A DNA stretch of 64,000 nucleotides from CAYSCX01 sp964429575 (GTDB taxonomy: Bacteria; Desulfobacterota; Binatia; Binatales; Binataceae): contig CAYSCX010000001.1 of NCBI GenBank assembly GCA_964429575.1, positions 219,484-283,483 of the forward strand, in the 5' to 3' direction. Shown here piece after piece: positions 43,935 through 52,440 of the stretch; position 1 is the first letter of the stretch, and each line of letters begins with the position of its first letter. Below the pieces are notes generated by a model that ran no database searches, was not told the DNA's origin, and saw only the letters and a list, made by a program, of their open reading frames with translations. Both the position numbers and the translations under genes were made by a program.

Positions 43935-44951
43935 ATGAAATTCGCCACTATCGCGTTGCTACTCGCCATCGCGCCGCTGACGGCGACTGGATGCCTGGGC
44001 GACGGGTCGTCCGCGCGCACGACTCTACTCAACGTCTCGTACGACCCGACGCGCGAGCTTTACAAGGACTATAGCCGCGCGTTCGCCTATCGCTGGCTGA
44101 GAGAAACCGGCGACCGCGTGACCATCAACCATTCGCACGGAGGTTCCGGCAAGCAGGCAAGGGCGGTGATCGACGGTCTCGATGCTGACGTAGTCACTCT
44201 CGCGCTCGCGTACGACATCGACGTCATCGCATCCAGGAGCGATCTCCTGCCGCACGACTGGCAGAGCCGCCTTCCGAACAATAGCGCGCCGTACACTTCA
44301 CCGATCGTTTTTCTGGTACGTGATGGCAACCCCAAGGGAATCAAAGACTGGAGCGATCTCGCGCAACCGGGCGTCTCCGTGATCACGCCGAATCCGAAAA
44401 CATCGGGCGGTGCGCGATGGAATTATCTCGCCGCGTGGGGAAGCGTGCTGAAGCAGCCGGGCGGCGACGATGCAAAGGCGCGCGATCTGGTGACCCGCAT
44501 CTACCGGAATGTGCCGGTCCTGGATTCGGGTGCTCGTGGCTCGCTCAACACCTTCACTCAGCGCGGAATCGGCAACGTCCTGATCGCATGGGAAAGTGAA
44601 GCGTTGCTTGCGGCCAAGGAAGCCGGTCCCGCCAAATTCGAGATCGTGTACCCGTCCATGACGATCGTCGCCGAACCGCCGGTCGCGGTGGTCGACAAGA
44701 ACGCAGCGCGGCATGGCACGGGCAAGGTCGCGCGCGCATATCTCGAGTATCTCTATTCCGATCTCGGGCAGGAGATTATTGCGCGCCATTTCTATCGTCC
44801 GCGCGATCCAAACATCGCGGCGCGATTCGCGGCGCAGTTTCCGCAGATCCAATCTTTTACGGTCGACGAAATGTTCGGCGGATGGACGAATGCGCAGAAG
44901 ACGCACTTCGATGACGGCGGCACGTTCGATCAGATTTATGGAGCCAGATAG
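43935..44951 (+). CDS. Sulfate ABC transporter substrate-binding lipoprotein
   Basis: 338 residues, Sbp/CysP family. The signal peptide ends in lipobox TATGC, so it is probably a lipoprotein. Motifs: LLNVSYDPTRELYKDYSRAF, SHGGSGKQARAVIDGLDADV (20 shown), TPNPKTSGGARWNYLAAWG and FTVDEMFGGW. Captures sulfate (or thiosulfate) for CysTWA, encoded immediately downstream. A near-palindromic GCGCTTGCTCGAGCGAGCGC lies upstream between rrf2 and this gene. Confidence 0.95.
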   Translation: MKFATIALLLAIAPLTATGCLGDGSSARTTLLNVSYDPTRELYKDYSRAFAYRWLRETGDRVTINHSHGGSGKQARAVIDGLDADVVTLALAYDIDVIASRSDLLPHDWQSRLPNNSAPYTSPIVFLVRDGNPKGIKDWSDLAQPGVSVITPNPKTSGGARWNYLAAWGSVLKQPGGDDAKARDLVTRIYRNVPVLDSGARGSLNTFTQRGIGNVLIAWESEALLAAKEAGPAKFEIVYPSMTIVAEPPVAVVDKNAARHGTGKVARAYLEYLYSDLGQEIIARHFYRPRDPNIAARFAAQFPQIQSFTVDEMFGGWTNAQKTHFDDGGTFDQIYGAR

Positions 44952-44966
44952 GCGGCGAGTCTCCCC

Positions 44967-45794
44967 ATGGCGGCAGCAAGACGCAGCGTAATTCCGGGCT
45001 TCGGTCTGACGATGGGCTTCACGCTCACGTATTTGAGCCTCATCGTGCTGATTCCGCTGTCCACGCTCTTCATCAAGACCGCGACGATGTCGCCGGCGCA
45101 GTTCTGGGCGACGATTTCCTCGCCGCGCGTGATCGCAGCATTTGAGCTGAGTCTCTCCGCTTCGTTCGCGGGCGCCGCAATCAACGCGGTGTTTGGCCTC
45201 GTGGTCGCGTGGAGCCTGGTGCGATACGAATTTCCCGGCAAGCGACTCATCGATGCGCTCGTCGATCTTCCGTTCGCACTGCCGACATCCGTGGCCGGCA
45301 TCACGCTGACGACGCTTTATGCTGAGAACGGATGGATCGGCAGTTGGCTGACGCCGCTGGGACTCAAGGTTGCGTACGCTCCGCTGGGCGTCATCGTCGC
45401 GCTGACATTCATCGGACTCCCATTCGTGGTGCGCACGATCGAGCCGGTTCTGCAGGATCTCGACGCGGAGCTGGAGGAGGCCGCCGCGACGCTGGGGGCC
45501 GGGCGAATTCAGACCTTCGCGCGGGTGATCGCGCCCACGCTGGCCCCTGCGATGCTGACCGGGTTCGTGCTCGCGTTTGCGCGCGCGCTGGGCGAGTACG
45601 GCTCCGTGGTCTTTATCTCGGGCAACCTGCCATTCAAGACCGAAATCGTACCGCTACTCATCATGAGCAAGCTCGAGCAATTCGATTATGCGGGCGCTAC
45701 CGCGATCGCGGTCGTGATGCTGGTTTTGTCATTCATATTGTTCTTCGCGATCAACACGCTGCAGCGTGTGAGCGCGCTAAGACTCGCACCATGA
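44967..45794 (+). CDS. cysT: Sulfate ABC transporter permease CysT
   Basis: 275 residues, six predicted membrane helices. Motifs: GFGLTMGFTLTYLSLIVLIP, LVDLPFALPTSVAGITLTTLY and the EAA-like loop LEEAAATLGAGRIQTFARVI, then LGEYGSVVFISGN typical of CysT. 15 bp after the binding-protein gene. Confidence 0.95.
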   Translation: MAAARRSVIPGFGLTMGFTLTYLSLIVLIPLSTLFIKTATMSPAQFWATISSPRVIAAFELSLSASFAGAAINAVFGLVVAWSLVRYEFPGKRLIDALVDLPFALPTSVAGITLTTLYAENGWIGSWLTPLGLKVAYAPLGVIVALTFIGLPFVVRTIEPVLQDLDAELEEAAATLGAGRIQTFARVIAPTLAPAMLTGFVLAFARALGEYGSVVFISGNLPFKTEIVPLLIMSKLEQFDYAGATAIAVVMLVLSFILFFAINTLQRVSALRLAP

Positions 45795-45812
45795 AGTCGC
45801 AGGCGGTCTCCC

Positions 45813-46718
45813 ATGGTTGAGAACTTCGGCTTCACCAATTCGAAACGCGTTCCCCGCATCTTGAGCGCGACCGCCGAGCCGGCCCCGGTTCGCATCGCAC
45901 TAATCGCACTTTCGCTCGCGTTTCTCGCGTTGTTCCTGGTGCTTCCTCTCATTGCCGTTTTCGCCGAGGCGCTGCGCAGCGGATGGCGCCTGTACCTGGC
46001 GGCGCTCATCGATTCAGATGCGCGCGCTGCCATTCGTCTCACCTTGCTTACTGCTGCGATCGCCGTACCAATCAACATCGTATTCGGCGTTTCGGCGGCG
46101 TGGGCGATCGTCAAATTCGAATTCCGCGGCAAGAACCTGCTGATGACCTTGATCGACCTGCCATTCGCGGTGTCGCCGGTGATCGCCGGGATGGTGTTCG
46201 TGCTGTTGCTGGGCGTGCACGAACCGGCAGGCGCGTGGCTAGCGGCTCACGGCATCCGCGTCATCTTCGCAGTCCCGGGAATCGTGCTGGCAACCATGTT
46301 CGTCACGTTTCCGTTTGTCGCGCGCGAGTTGATGCCAGTAATGCAGGCGCTCGGCGCCGAGGAGGAGGAAGCGGCGCTCGTGCTGGGCGCCAGCGGTTGG
46401 CAGACCTTTTGGCGAGTCACGCTGCCGAACGTCAAATGGGGCGTACTCTACGGCGCCATTCTGTGCAACGCGCGCGCAATGGGTGAGTTCGGCGCGGTGT
46501 CGGTCGTGTCGGGTCACATCCGCGGATTGACGAACACGATGCCGCTCTACGTTGAGGTGCTTTACAACGACTACCAATTCGCCGCCGCCTTTGCGGTCGC
46601 ATCGCTGCTGACCCTGCTCGCGGTCGTTACACTGGTGCTCAAGCGCGTGCTGGGCCGCGGCGAGTCGATCGAGCCAACGGCCGCTGAAGTCGAATCGCGT
46701 GCCCGGGAAGCTGCATGA
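45813..46718 (+). CDS. cysW: Sulfate ABC transporter permease CysW
   Basis: 301 residues. Motifs: LPLIAVFAEALRSGW, DLPFAVSPVIAGMVFVLLLG, EEEAALVLGASGWQTFWRVT and AMGEFGAVSVVSGHIRG, plus the CysW-type end PLYVEVLYNDYQFAAAFAVA. Forms the channel with CysT. ATGA overlap with cysA. Confidence 0.95.
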   Translation: MVENFGFTNSKRVPRILSATAEPAPVRIALIALSLAFLALFLVLPLIAVFAEALRSGWRLYLAALIDSDARAAIRLTLLTAAIAVPINIVFGVSAAWAIVKFEFRGKNLLMTLIDLPFAVSPVIAGMVFVLLLGVHEPAGAWLAAHGIRVIFAVPGIVLATMFVTFPFVARELMPVMQALGAEEEEAALVLGASGWQTFWRVTLPNVKWGVLYGAILCNARAMGEFGAVSVVSGHIRGLTNTMPLYVEVLYNDYQFAAAFAVASLLTLLAVVTLVLKRVLGRGESIEPTAAEVESRAREAA

Positions 46719-47797
46719 GCATCGAGATCCGAGGGATACGCAAGACGTTCGGCAGCTTCGTCGCGCTGGACAACGTCGATCTCGATATCCGCACCGGCGA
46801 GTTGGTGGCGCTGCTCGGGATGTCAGGATCGGGTAAGACGACGCTACTGCGCATCATTGCGGGCCTTGAAGTTCCCGATACCGGCACGGTGCGATTTCAC
46901 GGCGAGGAGACCACCGAGCGTAGCGTACGCGGCCGCGGCGTTGGATTCGTGTTTCAGCACTATGCACTGTTCCGCCACATGACTGTGTTTGAGAATGTCG
47001 CTTTCGGGATGCGCGTTCAGCCGCGCCGCACGCGGCCGGCCGAGACCGAGATCGGAAGCCGCGTCCGCTACCTGCTGAAGCTCGTGCAACTCGATTTTCT
47101 TGCCGACCGCCACCCGTCGCAACTTTCCGGCGGGCAACGCCAGCGGGTCGCGCTGGCGCGTGCGCTCGCCGTCGAGCCGAAAGTTCTGCTGCTCGACGAG
47201 CCGTTCGGCGCGCTCGATGCGAAAGTGCGGATGGAGCTGCGCCGGTGGTTGCGCGGGCTGCACGACCAGTTGCACGTCACCAGCGTCTTTGTGACGCACG
47301 ACCAGGAGGAAGCGCTAGAACTTGCGGATCGCGTCGTGGTGCTCAACGAGGGGCGAATCGAACAGGTCGGCACCGCCGAGGAGGTCTATCACCACCCCGC
47401 GTCGCCGTTCGTTTACAATTTTCTCGGCAACGTAAACCTGTTTCACGGGCGGCTCGAAGGCGGAAAGGTATTTATCGGCGACACGGCGGTGGAGGTGCAA
47501 GAGACGCACGAACACGCGCATCCGGAGGTGGATTCCGAATCACATCGAGCGCTGGTTTACGTGCGGCCGCACAATCTCGAGATAGACTTCCAGCCCAACG
47601 GCCGCAATCACTTCCCTGCCAAGGTGAAATACATCAATCCCGCCGGGCCGCAGGTCAAAGTCGAGCTGACGACGGACTGGGGCGATCGCGTGCACGCGGA
47701 GATCGCGCACGAACGCTACCGGGAACTGGGCCTCAAGATTGACGACGAGGTTTACGTCTGGCCGCGCGAGAATAAGATATTCGTTTACCAGATTTGA
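46715..47797 (+). CDS. cysA: Sulfate/thiosulfate ABC transporter ATPase CysA
   Basis: 360 residues. Walker A GMSGSGKTT, Q-loop FVFQHYALFRHMTVFENVAFG, signature QLSGGQRQRVALARALA, Walker B VLLLDEPFGALDAK, H-loop VFVTHDQEEALELADRV, followed by the C-terminal TOBE-type regulatory domain (LVYVRPHNLEIDF). Start overlaps cysW by 4 bp. Last gene of the unit. Confidence 0.96.
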   Translation: MSIEIRGIRKTFGSFVALDNVDLDIRTGELVALLGMSGSGKTTLLRIIAGLEVPDTGTVRFHGEETTERSVRGRGVGFVFQHYALFRHMTVFENVAFGMRVQPRRTRPAETEIGSRVRYLLKLVQLDFLADRHPSQLSGGQRQRVALARALAVEPKVLLLDEPFGALDAKVRMELRRWLRGLHDQLHVTSVFVTHDQEEALELADRVVVLNEGRIEQVGTAEEVYHHPASPFVYNFLGNVNLFHGRLEGGKVFIGDTAVEVQETHEHAHPEVDSESHRALVYVRPHNLEIDFQPNGRNHFPAKVKYINPAGPQVKVELTTDWGDRVHAEIAHERYRELGLKIDDEVYVWPRENKIFVYQI

Positions 47798-47834
47798 TTC
47801 GGCGCCGCGCGGATGTGTCGCGCGCGAGCCGCCG

Positions 47835-48380
47835 CTACGCCGGCACCCTTCCTTCCGGCCAGCTCGGGACTCCCGCATCGAGCGGAATCTTCGCGCCCTT
47901 CAACAAGATCGCGAACATCCGCCAGTTCCCCGCGGCGAGCAGTAGCTCAACCAGATGGTCCGGTGCAAAGTTGCGCTCCAGCACCGCCCATGTCGGCGCA
48001 CTGATCTCGTAGCGGTCGAGCAGCTCATCGGTCATCTTGATTACCGCGCGATCAACCTCGCTATAGGCGCGGTAGTTGTCGGGGTCGCGCACGCCAAGAA
48101 TCTCCTCGTCGGTCATCTTGAGCCTGCGCGCGACTCCGACGTGCTGGCAGAATTCATATTCGGATTTGGTGCGCCAGCCAGTGCGCAGAATTACAAGTTC
48201 GCGGATGCGCGCATCGAGCTTGCCGCGGAACAGCAGCGTGGTCAGCAGGTTCGCAACCGGTCCCGCGACGCCGGGGTTGTGCAACAGCGCGCGGAACACG
48301 TTGATGCCGGCGAGTTCATCCGGAACGCCGGCTTCCTTGCCACGGCGCTTGGCTTCTTCGACTGGCAGGAGCGGAATCAC
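47835..48380 (-). CDS. Carboxymuconolactone decarboxylase family protein
   Basis: 181 residues with the AhpD-like fold. Motif RELVILRTGWRTKSEYEFCQ then HVGVARRL carries the Glu/Cys/His constellation of the family (ExFCxHV). Only one Cys is present in the motif, so it is not a CxxC AhpD. GTG 48380 with GGAGG about 8 nt upstream. Convergent with cysA (37 bp). Function unknown; often near aromatic or oxidative catabolism genes. Confidence 0.88.
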   Translation of the reverse strand: MIPLLPVEEAKRRGKEAGVPDELAGINVFRALLHNPGVAGPVANLLTTLLFRGKLDARIRELVILRTGWRTKSEYEFCQHVGVARRLKMTDEEILGVRDPDNYRAYSEVDRAVIKMTDELLDRYEISAPTWAVLERNFAPDHLVELLLAAGNWRMFAILLKGAKIPLDAGVPSWPEGRVPA

Positions 48381-48560
48381 GTTGGCAGACCTCCAATTCG
48401 AGTGCTAAGCCGGCGCACGCCCCGGCTCGACGCCGACCCTAGCGAAGCCGCTCCTTGGCGTCCAACGCGGTTCATCCCGCGTGTGCCTCGTTGACATTGG
48501 CTTTAGGGCGCGACTACTTTCCAATCAGGTTTCTTTGCGTCGAAGCGCTGCGAGGCAAGC

Positions 48561-49676
48561 ATGCCGCGTCTTCTGATCTCTGCGGATTCTCACGTGATGG
48601 AGCCGCTCGACTTGTGGACCAGCCATCTGCCGCGCCACCTGCGCGCGTCGGGTCCGCGCGTCGAGTCGCATCAAGGCAAGCAGTGCCTGATGGTCGAGAA
48701 TTCCGTCGTGCGCCGATTCGACTCGCTGACCGCGGAAAGCACCGCCGCCACCGCGGCGGCGCACGCCGATCGATCGAAGACGTTCTCGATGGGCGCGAGC
48801 GATCCCGATCGCCGCCTGCATGATCTCGACATCGACGGCGTCTGGGGCGAAGTCATTTACCCGAACCTCGCGTTCTTCTGCTGCTTTCAAATTCATAGCG
48901 CCGAACTTCAGAAGGCGACCGCACGGACCTACAACGACTGGGTCGCCGACTTGTTCATCGGAACGTCCGAGCGCTTCGCGCCCGTCGCGCTGCTGCCGGT
49001 GAATGACATCGATGCATCCGTGGCCGAACTCAAGCGCGCCGCGCGACGGGGATTCCGTGCGACGCTGCTGCCCGCGCACGTCGATGTGCGTCCCTACAAC
49101 GATCCGGCGTACGACAAGCTCTGGCACGCCGCGGCGGATCTCGGGATGCCGCTGACGTTTCACGCCGGCACCGGTCGAACGCAAACTCCCGCGCACGGCC
49201 CGGGCGGCGCGGTAATCAATTACGTCGTGGTGGTCGGCGCGCCGATGGAGACGGTTGCGTATCTGTGCGGCTCGGGCGTGCTCGCGCGGCATCCGATGCT
49301 CAAGGTCGCGATGGTCGAATGCGGCAGCGGTTGGCTCGCGTGGGTGCTGCACGCGATGGATGACGCGTATCGCGAACACAACATGTGGGTGCGGCCCAAG
49401 CTCGAAATGCTCCCCAGCGAGTACTTTCGCCGCCAGGGCTTGGTCACGTTCCAGTACGATCCGGTCGGGCTTGCGAACCTCCGCTTCACCGGCGACCAGT
49501 GCCTGATGTGGGGTTCTGATTATCCGCATCCCGAGGGAACCTGGCCGAACTCGGTCGAGGTGTTGAACAAACAGCTTGCCGGCGTTCCCGAGCGCAGTGT
49601 GGAAAAGATCGTCTACCACAATGCCGCGGAGCTGTATCGTTTCCGAGTCCCCGAACCCGTGTCGCTGCTGAATTAA
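48561..49676 (+). CDS. Amidohydrolase-2 family protein
   Basis: 371 residues starting MPRLLISADSHVMEPLDLW, the DxH metal motif. Also ERFAPVALLPVNDIDASVAE, LGMPLTFHAGTGRTQTP, VAMVECGSGWLAWVLHAMD and MWGSDYPHPEGTWPNSVEVL, with the metal Asp expected in GSDYPH. GAGG upstream of ATG. Same subgroup as 41969-43117. A cupin gene follows at 93 bp. Substrate unknown. Confidence 0.9.
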   Translation: MPRLLISADSHVMEPLDLWTSHLPRHLRASGPRVESHQGKQCLMVENSVVRRFDSLTAESTAATAAAHADRSKTFSMGASDPDRRLHDLDIDGVWGEVIYPNLAFFCCFQIHSAELQKATARTYNDWVADLFIGTSERFAPVALLPVNDIDASVAELKRAARRGFRATLLPAHVDVRPYNDPAYDKLWHAAADLGMPLTFHAGTGRTQTPAHGPGGAVINYVVVVGAPMETVAYLCGSGVLARHPMLKVAMVECGSGWLAWVLHAMDDAYREHNMWVRPKLEMLPSEYFRRQGLVTFQYDPVGLANLRFTGDQCLMWGSDYPHPEGTWPNSVEVLNKQLAGVPERSVEKIVYHNAAELYRFRVPEPVSLLN

Positions 49677-49769
49677 CAGCAGCAGCGCCGCGCGGTTTCC
49701 ACGCCGCGCGCGAACATTTCGAATTGCGGCGCTGCGCATTTTTTCCCGCATCCGCAGAAGGAGAATCAC

Positions 49770-50303
49770 ATGGCCAACGAACGAAGGCGCATCGTCACGG
49801 GACACGACAAGGACGGCAAGTCGATCGTCGCGATCGACGGGCCGCCCGGCGGGACGGTCGGAACCGGTGGCGCCGGGCTTGGCGAAGTGTGGGTTACCGA
49901 AAAGACGCCAGAGGACAACTCATCGACCGGTGATCGTGCACGCCGGCCAATTCGGCTCGAACCGCCGCGCGGCGGGAGCATCTTCCGCTACTTCGCGATC
50001 GATCCAGAAAACCCAAACATGTCGGCAGCGGAGCGCGAGGCCGCGGCTGCAGCCAGGTTCAAGGCGATTAATGCAGAACATTGCCGCGTCGACACGTCGC
50101 GCAATCCCGGCATGCACAAGACTCGGACCGTGGATTACATCATTCTGCTCGACGGCGAAGTAACGCTCGTCCTGGATCGCGCCGAGGTTAAGCTGAAGCC
50201 GTTCGACGTGGTTGTGCAGCGCGGCACCAATCACGCGTGGGTGAATCACGGTCCCAAGCGCGCGCTGCTCGCTGCGGTGCTCATCGACGCCGAACCGCTC
50301 TAG
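49770..50303 (+). CDS. Cupin domain protein
   Basis: 177 residues; AAGGAG before the ATG. The C-terminal ~75 residues form a cupin-2 barrel: PGMHKTRTVDYIILLDGEVT with a late FDVVVQRGTNHAWVNHG (metal-type His residues). The first part (IVTGHDKDGKSIVAIDGPPG) is characteristic of a subgroup found beside dioxygenase and hydrolase genes. The TAG stop belongs to the CTAG at the left end of repeat copy C. Confidence 0.87.
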   Translation: MANERRRIVTGHDKDGKSIVAIDGPPGGTVGTGGAGLGEVWVTEKTPEDNSSTGDRARRPIRLEPPRGGSIFRYFAIDPENPNMSAAEREAAAAARFKAINAEHCRVDTSRNPGMHKTRTVDYIILLDGEVTLVLDRAEVKLKPFDVVVQRGTNHAWVNHGPKRALLAAVLIDAEPL

Positions 50304-50375
50304 CAGGCGGTTGAAAAAGTCATATTCAACCGCCTGCACTCTCTCTCGCGTCTCCCCCGGCAGGGGAGCTTTGCA
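50300..50375. repeat. Two-hairpin repeat, partial copy C (hairpin 1 only)
   Basis: CTAGCAGGCGGTTGAA pairs with TTCAACCGCCTG (about 50325-50336), then ACTCTCTCTCGCGTCTCCCC follows as in copies A and B. Relative to A and B (GGCTGTTG / CAACAGCC) both strands of the stem changed (T to G and A to C), a compensatory change that keeps the pair. Hairpin 2 is missing. The CTAG contains the cupin stop. Confidence 0.8.
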
Positions 50376-50385
50376 TAACCGACGA

Positions 50386-50444
50386 CCTAACCCCTGGCCC
50401 CTTCCCTAAACCTAACCCCTAACCCCTTCCCTAAAGGGAAGGGG
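50386..50444. repeat. Tandem 25-bp repeat with terminal palindrome
   Basis: Two near-identical 25-bp units (50386-50410 and 50411-50435, 2 differences) of the type CCTAACCCCTNNCCCCTTCC. The second runs into a perfect palindrome: CCCCTTCCCT (50423-50432), AA, AGGGAAGGGG (50435-50444). Intergenic, between the hairpin repeat and the hydrolase gene. From 50445 to 50650 I see no gene. Confidence 0.75.
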
Positions 50445-50650
50445 AAGTGCGGGCGGGGAGACAGAGCACGCGTGTGACCTAGCCAGGCGTCACTACGGCC
50501 GACCCCCGATTCTCGCAGCGCCGCGCGAGCAGGTTGATGCGATCGCATCAGTGATTCGCGCGAGGCGTCCACGCATATCTTTGCGAGAGGCCGCGAGCCT
50601 ATACACTTCGCGCCTTCTGTAGTAACCGTCGCATCGAAAGCGAGGTTGCC

Positions 50651-51529
50651 ATGGCCCATGAATTGAAGCGCCGCGTCGTGCGCGCGTCGAACATGAACTT
50701 CCACGTGCTTGAGATGGGCGACGGACCGCTGGTGCTGTGCCTCCACGGGTTTCCCGATACCGCCCATTCGTTTCGCCACCAATTACTCGCGCTTGCCGAA
50801 GCGGGTTATCACGCTGTCGCGCCGTTTCTGCGCGGATATGCTCCAAGCGATCCGGCTCCCGACGGCCGCTACGACTCGCCGGTGCTCGCGGAAGACGCGC
50901 TCAACTTGATCGACGCGCTCGGCGCGCGCGATGCGATCGTCTTCGGTCACGACTGGGGCGCGGTTGCGGCCTACGGTGCGGCGGCAACCGCGCCTCAGAA
51001 GGTGCGCAAGCTCATCACCGCAGCGGTTCCCTACGGCACGAGCTTCATTCAGGCGCTCGCGACCAACTACGCGCAACAGCGCCGTTCCTGGTACATGTTC
51101 TTCTTCCAGAGCGCGCTTGCCGAGATCGGTGTCGCGCACAACGATTTTGAGTTCCTTGAACACATCTGGCGCGATTGGTCGCCCGGATGGAAGTGGGCGC
51201 CCGAGGATCTCGCGGCGCTGAAGGAATGCTTTCGCGCCAAGGGCACGCTCGAGGCCGCGCTCGGCTATTACCGCGCGACGCTCGGCCCGCTCTTCAAGGG
51301 TGGCGCCCCGGCGGCGGGAGGCGGGCCGCTTGCCGCGCCGATCGAGGTGCCGACGCTCTACATCCACGGCCGCGACGACGGGTGCATCGGCGTCGAGCTG
51401 GGGCAGGGGATGGAACAGTTCTTCAAGCGCGGGCTTCGAGTCGAAGTCGTGCCCAACGCGGGCCACTTCGTCCACGCCGAGCAGCCCGTGGCGGTCAACC
51501 GAATCATGCTGGAGTTTCTAAAGAGCTAG
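50651..51529 (+). CDS. Alpha/beta hydrolase, epoxide hydrolase/dehalogenase-like
   Basis: 292 residues. Oxyanion motif HGFPD (32-36), nucleophile elbow VFGHDWGAVAAYGAA with Asp101, which is the residue type of epoxide hydrolases and haloalkane dehalogenases. The catalytic His is in NAGHFVHAEQP. A cap with WSPGWKW and YYRATLGPL lies between. GAGG precedes the ATG. Substrate unknown. Confidence 0.9.
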   Translation: MAHELKRRVVRASNMNFHVLEMGDGPLVLCLHGFPDTAHSFRHQLLALAEAGYHAVAPFLRGYAPSDPAPDGRYDSPVLAEDALNLIDALGARDAIVFGHDWGAVAAYGAAATAPQKVRKLITAAVPYGTSFIQALATNYAQQRRSWYMFFFQSALAEIGVAHNDFEFLEHIWRDWSPGWKWAPEDLAALKECFRAKGTLEAALGYYRATLGPLFKGGAPAAGGGPLAAPIEVPTLYIHGRDDGCIGVELGQGMEQFFKRGLRVEVVPNAGHFVHAEQPVAVNRIMLEFLKS

Positions 51530-51537
51530 CTCGCCCG

Positions 51538-52440
51538 ATGGCCGCTACCAGCAAACGTAGCCGCAAGATCGGCATCGCGATGGCGGCGATCGCGATCGTG
51601 GCGATCGTCGCGCACTTCGGCGCAGAGACGCTGCATCTGCCGTGGCTGCGCGAAACCGCACTGCTGGTGATTCTCGCGGAGATCCTCGCGTTCGTCGCGC
51701 TGGAACGCTACCAGGTGTTCGAGCCGATGCAGGAAACGGTCGAGGGCGTTCAGGCGCAACTCTCTCAGTTCCAGAAGTTCCGCGAGGAACTGGCCGCGTC
51801 GGGACACGTTACCGTCCAGGCGAGTCCCCACGAGTTTTACCGCGAGGCTGAGCGCGCCCATCGCGAGGCATTGTCCGCCGATCCGGGCGGACCACAAATT
51901 GTTCGCGTCGCCGTTTTCGGACTGCACTGGCAGCAGGTCGGCGTGGCGGGAGCCGGGGATTCCGAGGAGGCCAAGGCGCGACGCGAGTTTCTTGACGCTT
52001 TGAGGGCGTTCTGGCTTGTGCCCAGCAGCACCGCAATGGGCCCCTGGGGCCAGCGTTGGTCGGCGAGGTTCCTTTTCGCGGTCGGTGACATCAGATCCTC
52101 TGAAGCCCTCCTTGAGACTGGTCTCTTGGGCGACCTTGCCCGACGAGCGCCTCGCAACGCAGTGATGAAATTGATGGTTACCGACTCGAGTGCTGCTCTC
52201 TCGCCGACCATTATCGGGGAGCGGGATGCATTTCTCACTTTTCAGGATCCTTCGTCGCCGCTGGTGCATTGGTCGATTCGCTTTCGCGGACCTCAGTACG
52301 CCACGCTGTTTGCGCGCTGGTTCGACGAACTCTGGCAGATGCCCGACGCGTACACGGTCTATACTCGCGACGGCCTTAACCAGCAGGGACTTGAGCAGGT
52401 GCGGCAAAGGCTGGCGGCCGCTTTGTCGAGGCAGACGTGA
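51538..52440 (+). CDS. Membrane protein of unknown function, paralogue 1
   Basis: 300 residues from ATG 51538, 9 bp after the hydrolase. Two N-terminal helices (~11-28 and ~38-55), then FVALERYQVFEPMQETVEGV and a helical linker. The soluble C-terminal half has ALSPTIIGERDAFLTFQD, FRGPQYATLFARWFDELW and a helical tail. 52440-53357 encodes a paralogue with the same plan. The C-terminal half loosely recalls the non-catalytic part of PLD-like sensor modules, but no HxK motif is seen. Function not recognised. Confidence 0.8.
   Translation: MAATSKRSRKIGIAMAAIAIVAIVAHFGAETLHLPWLRETALLVILAEILAFVALERYQVFEPMQETVEGVQAQLSQFQKFREELAASGHVTVQASPHEFYREAERAHREALSADPGGPQIVRVAVFGLHWQQVGVAGAGDSEEAKARREFLDALRAFWLVPSSTAMGPWGQRWSARFLFAVGDIRSSEALLETGLLGDLARRAPRNAVMKLMVTDSSAALSPTIIGERDAFLTFQDPSSPLVHWSIRFRGPQYATLFARWFDELWQMPDAYTVYTRDGLNQQGLEQVRQRLAAALSRQT

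Noticed and set aside
50386..50444. CRISPR array
   Set aside because: Only two units with no spacers between them and no cas genes in the window.
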